Shown piece after piece: positions 58,868 through 64,000 of a stretch of 64,000 nt of DNA. A program made the position numbers and the translations under genes. The notes under the pieces were generated by a model. The model was not told the DNA's origin. It searched no databases and saw only the letters and a list, made by a program, of their open reading frames with translations. How positions within the stretch are numbered: position 1 is the stretch's first letter; the number at the start of each line of letters is the position of its first letter. Origin of the DNA: Vallicoccus soli (GTDB lineage Bacteria > Actinomycetota > Actinomycetes > Motilibacterales > Motilibacteraceae); assembly GCF_003594885.1 (NCBI RefSeq), contig NZ_QZEZ01000012.1:23656-87655 (forward strand). Direction: 5' to 3'.

Positions 58868-60513
58868 CAGGACCTCCTGTCCGCCATCCAGCCGCGCAGG
58901 AGCTGCGCGACCTGCTCGGGCTGGTTCTGGACCATCTCGTTGATCTCGTCACGGGCGAGGGCCAGCTGGCCGGCGCGGGGGTCGACCGGGTCGGCCGCCT
59001 CCAGCGCGAGCGCCTCGGACGCCCCCTCGAGCGCGGCGGCCTCGTTGGCCGCCTGCAGCTCGAGCGCCGCCTGGAGCTTCTCCAGCTGGATCTTCTCGTC
59101 CTCGCTGAGCTGGGCGGCGGCCTTCTTGCGCCGCCGCCGGCGCACCACGGCACCCCAGAGCAGGGCCAGCAGCGCCAGGGCGGCCAGGCCGACGCCCTTG
59201 AAGAGCGCGTTGCGGGCGGCGGCGGCCTCGGCGGCCTTGGCCTCGGCCAGCTCGGCGGCCGCCGACTGCTCCGCGGAGTCGTCGAACGGCATCGCGCTCA
59301 CCTGGATGGTGTCGCCGCGGGCCGCGTCGACGCCGGCCGCGGAGGTGACGAGCGCCTGCACCTGCGCCGGGTCGACGGTCCCCGCCGTGCGGGTGTCGAG
59401 CAGGACGGCGACGTTGAGCTTGCGCACCGTGCCGGGCGCGGCCTTGCGCACCTCGGTGACCTTGTTGACGGAGTTGTTGACCGTCCGCTTGGTCTTCTCG
59501 TACGTGCTGTCGGCGCCGCCGGCGCCCGCCCCGTTGGTCAGCGTGGTGTCGTTGTCCGGGCCGAGCACGCCGTTGTAGCCGAGCGCGCCGCCGGCCTGGC
59601 CGGCTCCCGCCCCGGTGTAGGTCTCGCTCTCGGTGGAGTCGGCGAGCGGGGGGACGCGGGGGTCCGTGTACGACTCGCTCGTCGTCTGCGTCTGGTCGTA
59701 GTCCAGGTCGGCGGTGAGCCGCACGACCGAGTGGCCGGGGCCGACGACCTTGTCGAGCATGGCCTGCAGGGAGGAGCTGACGCGGTCCTCGTAGTCGCGG
59801 GTCTGCTGCGAGCGCAGGTCCCCCGCCGCGCCGCCGGTGCCGCCGTCGGGGCTGGAGAGCACCCGCCCGGTGGCGTCGGCGACCGTGACCGCGTCCGGGT
59901 CCATGCCCTCGACGCTCGAGGACACCAGGTTGACCACGGCCTGCACCTGCTGCGAGCCGAGGTCCCGGCCCCGCTGGGTCTCCACGAGCACCGAGGCCGT
60001 GGGACGGTCCTCGTCGTCGGTGAAGACGTCCTTCTCGGGGATCGCCAGGTGCACCACGGCCGCCTCGACGCCCTCGATGGAGCCGATGGTCTTGCCGAGC
60101 TCGCCCTCGAGCGCCCGCTTGTAGGCGGTCGTCTGCTGGAACTCCGAGCTCGTCATGCTCTGCTCGTCGAGCAGCGCGTACCCGGTGGCCTCGCCGGCCG
60201 GCAGGCCCTGCCCGCTCATGGCGATGCGGGTGTCGTACACGGTCTCCCGCGGCACGAGGATGGTCGAGCCGCCGTCCTCGAGCTGGTACGGCGTCCCCGC
60301 CGCGTTGAGCTCCTCGACGATGGCGCTGGCGTCCTCGCCGGCGAGGCCGGTGAACAGCGGGGCGTACGTGGGCTGGCCCGCCCAGCGGCTGAAGAGCAGG
60401 CCGCCCACGACGATGGCCACGAGGGCGAGCGCGGTGACGGCCTTCTGGCCCGGGGTGAAGCCCTTGAGGGTGGTGGTGGCGCGCCCGAGGGCGCCGCTCA
60501 GGGCCGGGTTCAC
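58867..60513 (-). CDS. fliF: Flagellar MS-ring protein FliF
   Basis: 548 residues. Two transmembrane helices, near 28-42 (LALVAIVVGGLLFSRW) and near 440 (LFKGVGLAALALLALLWGAV), flank the large periplasmic ring domains with SMTSSEFQQTTAYKRALEGE, EGVEAAVVHLAIPEKDVF and VNNSVNKVTEVRKAAPGTVR. The cytoplasmic tail ends with the FliG-binding NQPEQVAQLLRGWMADR. GTG at 60513 overlaps the fliE stop. Confidence 0.97.
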   Translation of the reverse strand: MNPALSGALGRATTTLKGFTPGQKAVTALALVAIVVGGLLFSRWAGQPTYAPLFTGLAGEDASAIVEELNAAGTPYQLEDGGSTILVPRETVYDTRIAMSGQGLPAGEATGYALLDEQSMTSSEFQQTTAYKRALEGELGKTIGSIEGVEAAVVHLAIPEKDVFTDDEDRPTASVLVETQRGRDLGSQQVQAVVNLVSSSVEGMDPDAVTVADATGRVLSSPDGGTGGAAGDLRSQQTRDYEDRVSSSLQAMLDKVVGPGHSVVRLTADLDYDQTQTTSESYTDPRVPPLADSTESETYTGAGAGQAGGALGYNGVLGPDNDTTLTNGAGAGGADSTYEKTKRTVNNSVNKVTEVRKAAPGTVRKLNVAVLLDTRTAGTVDPAQVQALVTSAAGVDAARGDTIQVSAMPFDDSAEQSAAAELAEAKAAEAAAARNALFKGVGLAALALLALLWGAVVRRRRRKKAAAQLSEDEKIQLEKLQAALELQAANEAAALEGASEALALEAADPVDPRAGQLALARDEINEMVQNQPEQVAQLLRGWMADRRS

Positions 60514-60818
60514 AGGGGCATCCGCATGATCTCGTTGAACGCCTCGACGCCCTTGTTGCGCAGCGTCGTCGCGAGCTCGGTGGCGAGGCTCGCCTGCGTC
60601 GCGGCGATCGTGTAGTCGTGGACGTCCTGCAGGTCACCGGTGGCCGCCTGCACCGACATCTCGTCGGCGCGGGCCTGCAGGCCCTGCACCTGCTGCAGGC
60701 CCTGGGCGAGCAGCGCGCCGAAGCCGCCGTCGCCGGCCGCGGCGGCCGGCGCCGCGGTGGTGGCGGGGTCGAGGGGGACGACCGGGGCGACCGGCATCCC
60801 GATGGGCATGACGCTCAC
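60510..60818 (-). CDS. fliE: Flagellar hook-basal body complex protein FliE
   Basis: 102-residue adapter between MS ring and rod, the first export substrate in the family. The C-terminal helix is typical: VHDYTIAATQASLATELATT and LRNKGVEAFNEIMRMPL. GTG at 60818 overlaps the flgC stop (GTGA); an ATG three codons later is an alternative start. Confidence 0.94.
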   Translation of the reverse strand: MSVMPIGMPVAPVVPLDPATTAAPAAAAGDGGFGALLAQGLQQVQGLQARADEMSVQAATGDLQDVHDYTIAATQASLATELATTLRNKGVEAFNEIMRMPL

Positions 60819-61225
60819 GCGCCCCTCCCGATGGTGAGGGCCTGCTGGAAGGAGTCCTTGGCGCGGTCCACGACCGCGAGGTTCGCCTGGTAGCCGCGCT
60901 GGGCCATGATCAGCTGCGTCATCTGGCTGGCCAGGTCGATGTCGGGGTAGCGCACGTAGCCGCCCTCGTCCGCCAGCGGGTGGTCCGGCTCGTAGACCAT
61001 GCGGCCCTCGGGGCTGCCGGCGCTCGCGACGCCCGCGACGCGCACGCCGCCCTGGCCGCTGCCGTAGTCCACGGCCTGCGCGATGACGTAGCGGGCGCGG
61101 AACGCCTCGCCGTCGGTCGAGGTGGCCGTGTTGATGTTCGCGATGTTGTCCGAGATCGCGTCCATCCACTTGCGGGTGGTGGTGATGCCCGAGCCGGAGA
61201 TGCCGAGCGCGCCGAAGAGGGGCAT
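60815..61225 (-). CDS. flgC: Flagellar basal-body rod protein FlgC
   Basis: 136-residue proximal rod protein. N-terminal rod signature LGISGSGITTTRKWMDAISD with NIANINTA, and C-terminal MTQLIMAQRGYQANLAVVDR. ATG at 61225 shares one base with the flgB stop; normal length for the family. Confidence 0.96.
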   Translation of the reverse strand: MPLFGALGISGSGITTTRKWMDAISDNIANINTATSTDGEAFRARYVIAQAVDYGSGQGGVRVAGVASAGSPEGRMVYEPDHPLADEGGYVRYPDIDLASQMTQLIMAQRGYQANLAVVDRAKDSFQQALTIGRGA

Positions 61226-61575
61226 CAGGCACCCCGCAGCGCGGTGCGCACCAGGGAGAACTGGTGGTCCATCGCCTGCGTGACGAGCTGGTACCGCAGC
61301 CCCGTCTCGACGTTGCTCAGCGTCTCCTCGTCGAGGTTGACGTTGTTGCCGTCCTCGCGGGTCGGGCGCATCGAGCGGACCATCGAGGGGCCGGCGGCGG
61401 CGCCCGACGCGTCGCCCGAGGCGACCGCGGCGCGCAGCGCGTCCTCGAACTCGACCTTGCCGGCCAGGAAGCCGGGGGTCTCGATGTTGGCGACGTTGTC
61501 GGCGATGGCGCGCTGGCGCGCAGCCAGGCCGCGCAGGGCGGACTGGAGCGCGACGGACGTCACGTCGTCGTACAC
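61225..61575 (-). CDS. flgB: Flagellar basal-body rod protein FlgB
   Basis: 116-residue proximal rod protein: LQSALRGLAARQRAIADNVA then NIETPGFLAGKVEFEDALR, and C-terminal LRYQLVTQAMDHQFSLVRTA. GTG at 61575 follows the GAGGAG ribosome site. First gene of the largest flagellar unit, preceded by a sigma-28-like motif 88-116 bases upstream. Confidence 0.95.
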   Translation of the reverse strand: MYDDVTSVALQSALRGLAARQRAIADNVANIETPGFLAGKVEFEDALRAAVASGDASGAAAGPSMVRSMRPTREDGNNVNLDEETLSNVETGLRYQLVTQAMDHQFSLVRTALRGA

Positions 61576-61662
61576 GGACTGCTCCTCGAGGAGGGTCGAG
61601 CGGGGTGGGTGCCAGTCCGTTGGCGAGGGGGTCGTGCAGCGAGCGCTCCGTGCTCACTGGGT

Positions 61663-61691
61663 GCTTCGGCCGGGAGGTCGGGGACCTTGAC
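61663..61691 (-). promoter_or_regulatory. Sigma-28-like promoter of the flgB-flgE unit
   Basis: Minus strand: GTCAAG (61691-61686), 15-base spacer, GCCGAAGC (61670-61663). Predicted start near 61656 gives an 81-base leader to flgB. It lies in the only sizeable gap (147 bp) between fliS-orf and flgB. Confidence 0.65.
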
Positions 61692-61722
61692 CCGGACGGC
61701 GGTGCGTCGCGGGGCGTACGGC

Positions 61723-62067
61723 TCAGAGGGCGCGGTCGAGGAAGACCGGGCGCTCACGGCGGTCGCCGGGGTCCAGCCGGGCGGCGAGCGCGGCCTGCCG
61801 GCGGTTGCCGGACATGGCGCGCACGAGCTCCTCGGAGGCGCGCAGCTGGCGCTCGAGGATGGCCGCGGCGCGCGCGGCGAGGTCCTGCGGCAGGGGGCCC
61901 TGCACGCCGGGCGGGACGGCCCAGGCGGGCGCGTCGGGGGCCGGCTCGGGCGCCTCCGCGACCGCGTGCGCGCGCAGCAGCGCCTCGGCGCGCTCGACGT
62001 CGACCTCGAGGTCGTCGAGCGCCTCGACCCAGGCGGCCCGGAAGGCGTCCGCGCTCTCGCGGCCCAC
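61723..62067 (-). CDS. Hypothetical protein in the FliT position
   Basis: A 114-residue, mainly helical, acidic protein: DAFRAAWVEALDDLEVDVER, then a Pro/Ala linker, then AARAAAILERQLRASEELVR. GTG at 62067 begins one base after fliS. Small helical proteins downstream of fliS are often FliT-type chaperones, but I see no sequence signature, and a chaperone role is inference from place and size. Confidence 0.6.
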   Translation of the reverse strand: MGRESADAFRAAWVEALDDLEVDVERAEALLRAHAVAEAPEPAPDAPAWAVPPGVQGPLPQDLAARAAAILERQLRASEELVRAMSGNRRQAALAARLDPGDRRERPVFLDRAL

Positions 62068-62068
62068 C

Positions 62069-62458
62069 TCAGGCCTGCGGGGCGGTGCGGGCGGCCTCGT
62101 GCCAGGCGTCGCGCAGCGGGGCGACGATCCCCCGGCAGCCCGCCGTGACGCCGGGGTCGCCGGTGACGTTGGCGCGCACGAGCTCGGAGTGCAGGAAGCC
62201 GTAGAGCGCCGAGAGGCCCGGCCCGCCCTCCCACAGGTCGACCTTGAGCGAGCTGCGCAGCTCGAGCACGATCTCCTGGGCGTGCAGCAGCTGGCGGCCC
62301 GCCTCGACCCGGTCGCCGCGCTGCTGCGCGGCCTCGGCGCGGTCGACGTCGAGCAGCAGGCGGTCGTAGAGCATCGTCAGCAGGCGCGCCGGCGACGCGG
62401 TCGCCAGGCTGTCCTCGACGAAGCGGGCGCGGTACGCGGAGTACGCGGCGGCGGACAT
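62069..62458 (-). CDS. fliS: Flagellin export chaperone FliS
   Basis: 129-residue four-helix cytosolic chaperone that binds the flagellin C terminus. The N terminus AAYSAYRARFVEDSLATASP and the motif PARLLTMLYDRLLLDVDRAE are diagnostic, with LYGFLHSELVRANVTGD in the C-terminal part. ATG at 62458, 48 bases after fliD. Implies that flagellin genes lie close by, probably beyond the right edge. Confidence 0.95.
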   Translation of the reverse strand: MSAAAYSAYRARFVEDSLATASPARLLTMLYDRLLLDVDRAEAAQQRGDRVEAGRQLLHAQEIVLELRSSLKVDLWEGGPGLSALYGFLHSELVRANVTGDPGVTAGCRGIVAPLRDAWHEAARTAPQA

Positions 62459-62506
62459 GGTGGGGCTCTCCCGGAGGGGTCAGGGGGCGGTGCGGCGGGG
62501 GTGGCG

Positions 62507-63814
62507 TCAGCCGAGCGAGTTCAGCTGGCCGGCGAGCCAGCTCGACTGGCTCTGCATCGACTGCAGCGCCGTCTCCATCGCCGTGAACTGCTTCTGCAGC
62601 GCCGTCTGCCGCGCGGCCAGGCGCGTGTCCCAGGCGTCGATGCGCTGGTTGAGGTCCTTGACGAGGTCGTTGCGGCCCTGGATCGCCGTGGTGAGCCGGC
62701 CGGTGCTCTTGTCGGTGGCGTCCTTCGCCACCCCGACGACCTGCGAGGCGACGCCGTCGACGAGGGCCCGGGCCCTCGCGGGGTCGGCCTCGTAGGCCTT
62801 GAGGAACGCGTCGCGGTCGAAGGTGAGCTTCCCGTCGCGCTGCAGCTGGATGCCCGCGCCGACGGGGGACCCGGCGTCGCCGACCGGCGTGATGGCGCGG
62901 CTGCTCAGCGACTGCGCGAGCCCGCGGACCGTGCTGTCGCCCGCGAGGGCGGCGCCCTTCTTGCTCGTGGCGTCGTAGGCCGAGAGCTTGGAGATCTCCG
63001 ACAGCGCGGCGTTGGCGGCGTCGACCATCGCCTGCACCTGGTCGGCGATGGCCTTCGGCTCGACGGTGGCCGACACGGTGACGAGGGGCTCGACCTTGCT
63101 GACCGTGAACGACGTCCCCTCGAGGACCCCGGAGAAGGTGTTGCTCGGCGAGCTGACGACGACACCGCCGCCGAGGTCGAGGACGGCGTCCTGGGCCGGG
63201 CGCAGCTGCGTGGTGGTCCCGAGGCCGTCGAGCGCGAAGCCGTTGCCGGCCCCGGGCTTGTCGGACGTGACCTGCAGCCGGTACTGGCCGGGCGCGACCT
63301 GCAGGGCGACGGCGGTGACGCCGGCCTTCGCCTCGTTGATCGCGTCGGCGACGGACTGCAGCGAGCCGTTGGTCGAGGTGAGGCTCTTGCTCACCGTCGA
63401 GGTGGTGCCGTCGGCGGCCTGGGTCGTCACGTCGAGCGTGAAGCTGCGGCCGGGGGCCGTGGCGTCCTGCGCCCCCTCCACGTCGGTGACGACGCTCAGG
63501 GCGCTCGCGACGCTCAGCACGTCGAAGGTGACCGCGCCGGGGGTGCCGGTCGAGGAGGTGCTCACCGTGACGCCGCCGCTCGTGGAGGCGCCCGTGGGGG
63601 CGTTCCAGGCGGTGCCCTTGGTGAACTTCTCGGCGGCGGTCTGCAGCGCCGCGAACTTGCTGTTGACCGTCTGGTACGCCGTCACCACGGCCTGGGCGGC
63701 CGTGACCTTCGCCTTGAGCGCGGTCTGCGGCGCCCGCTCGGCCTGCATGAGCTGGCTGATGAGGGACGACGTGTCCAGGCCGCTGACGAGGCCGCTGATC
63801 GACATCGTGCTCAT
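62507..63814 (-). CDS. fliD: Flagellar filament capping protein FliD
   Basis: 435-residue filament cap (HAP2). N terminus SISGLVSGLDTSSLISQLMQ and AERAPQTALKAKVTAAQ are the conserved D0 region; the C-terminal D0 helix reads DAWDTRLAARQTALQKQFTA with METALQSMQSQSSWLAGQL. Middle beta domains contain TFDVLSVASA and VSSPSNTFSGVLEGTSFTV. ATG at 63814. First gene of the fliD-fliS unit, with a weaker sigma-28-like motif 46-74 bases upstream. Confidence 0.95.
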   Translation of the reverse strand: MSTMSISGLVSGLDTSSLISQLMQAERAPQTALKAKVTAAQAVVTAYQTVNSKFAALQTAAEKFTKGTAWNAPTGASTSGGVTVSTSSTGTPGAVTFDVLSVASALSVVTDVEGAQDATAPGRSFTLDVTTQAADGTTSTVSKSLTSTNGSLQSVADAINEAKAGVTAVALQVAPGQYRLQVTSDKPGAGNGFALDGLGTTTQLRPAQDAVLDLGGGVVVSSPSNTFSGVLEGTSFTVSKVEPLVTVSATVEPKAIADQVQAMVDAANAALSEISKLSAYDATSKKGAALAGDSTVRGLAQSLSSRAITPVGDAGSPVGAGIQLQRDGKLTFDRDAFLKAYEADPARARALVDGVASQVVGVAKDATDKSTGRLTTAIQGRNDLVKDLNQRIDAWDTRLAARQTALQKQFTAMETALQSMQSQSSWLAGQLNSLG

Positions 63815-63859
63815 GGGGGTCCTCGCTCCAGGGGGTCGGTGCTGCTGCGCTCCCCCTCG

Positions 63860-63888
63860 TCATCGGCGCGAGGGGGGCCCGGCTCAAG
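63860..63888 (-). promoter_or_regulatory. Possible sigma-28-like promoter of fliD, with atypical -35
   Basis: Minus strand: GCCGATGA (63867-63860), close to GCCGATAA, with CTTGAG 15 bases upstream instead of NTCAAG. Spacing equals that of the other four sites but the -35 differs at two positions. Confidence 0.4.
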
Positions 63889-63901
63889 CGGTCGTGACGC
63901 G

Positions 63902-63935
63902 CCGCGGGGGCGGGGCCGAGGCCCCGCCCCCGCGG
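63902..63935 (-). terminator. 16-bp GC hairpin at the 3' end of an upstream gene beyond the window
   Basis: Perfectly paired arms 63902-63917 and 63920-63935 with a 2-base centre; probably the terminator of the next gene to the right, possibly flagellin. Confidence 0.75.
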
Positions 63936-63943
63936 ACGTGCTG

Positions 63944-63992
63944 CTGGTGGTGCTGTGGTGCTGGTGGTGCTGTGGTGCTGGTGGTGCTGGTG
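63944..63992. repeat. 17-bp tandem repeat at the right edge
   Basis: Two perfect copies of CTGGTGGTGCTGTGGTG (63944-63960, 63961-63977) and a partial third (63978-63992). It lies just before the hairpin on the minus strand, in the 3' flank of the gene beyond the window. Confidence 0.8.
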
Positions 63993-64000
63993 CCCCTACG

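Noticed and set aside
1..64000. tRNA or rRNA genes, insertion sequences, integrases
   Set aside because: No tRNA-like cloverleaf segments, rRNA signatures or transposase motifs were recognised in the gaps or frames.

Overview
This window looks like chromosomal DNA of a motile, very GC-rich actinobacterium. The grounds are an overall G+C well above 70%, frequent GTG starts, 4-base stop/start overlaps, a flagellar set without LPS-ring (FlgH) or P-ring (FlgI) genes, and a DevS/DevR-like sensor and regulator. The Kineosporiales/Motilibacterales/Frankiales side of the phylum is plausible, but that placement is inference only. I saw no rRNA, tRNA, insertion sequence, prophage or CRISPR array.

Region 1 (1-8150, minus strand) is a cobalamin operon read leftwards off the window: a cobalamin riboswitch, a possible 15-codon leader peptide, a fused ChlI/ChlD-type chelatase subunit, cobO, cobB, cobI, cobM, cbiD and a cobL cut by the left edge. 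Most genes overlap by 4 bases (GTGA or ATGA). Two further B12 loci follow: cobN at 16.2-19.8 kb and cobQ-cobD at 26.9-29.3 kb, neither with a visible riboswitch.

Region 2 (8.1-36 kb) is general metabolism in short operons: an ABC exporter-like pair, trehalose-6-phosphate synthase, an acetyltransferase, a SprT-like metallopeptidase, a channel-like membrane protein, a HAD hydrolase overlapping a glycosyltransferase, a GH3 lipoprotein, a DUF3311/sodium-solute symporter pair, a PiT phosphate transporter with its DUF47 partner, a Nudix/nucleotidyltransferase pair, an acidic repeat peptide followed by a JmjC/cupin oxygenase and a thioredoxin-like ferredoxin, and a sensor histidine kinase. Three convergent gene junctions here (16.0, 33.3 and 35.9-36.1 kb) carry the same family of 22-bp tandem repeats, which no gene explains.

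Region 3 (36-64 kb, minus strand) is a nearly continuous flagellar cluster read leftwards: fliD-fliS-orf, flgBC-fliEFGHIJ-(NlpC/P60-lytic transglycosylase)-fliK-flgD-flgE, flbD-motAB-fliL, fliMNOPQR-flhB, and flhA-flhF-like-pilZ-orf-response regulator. It is split into transcription units by strong hairpins. Four units begin with the same promoter-like motif, TCAAG-N15-GCCGA, which resembles sigma-28 (FliA/WhiG) promoters. A terminator-like hairpin and the 3' flank of another gene, possibly flagellin, lie at the right edge. Sigma-28, chemotaxis, FlhG and flagellin genes are not in the window.

Unusual points are the shared 22-bp arrays, the motility promoter set including a terminator/promoter composite that may give a near-leaderless fliM message, the riboswitch leader peptide, an FlhF-like protein without a P-loop, and the acidic-repeat/JmjC/ferredoxin operon.
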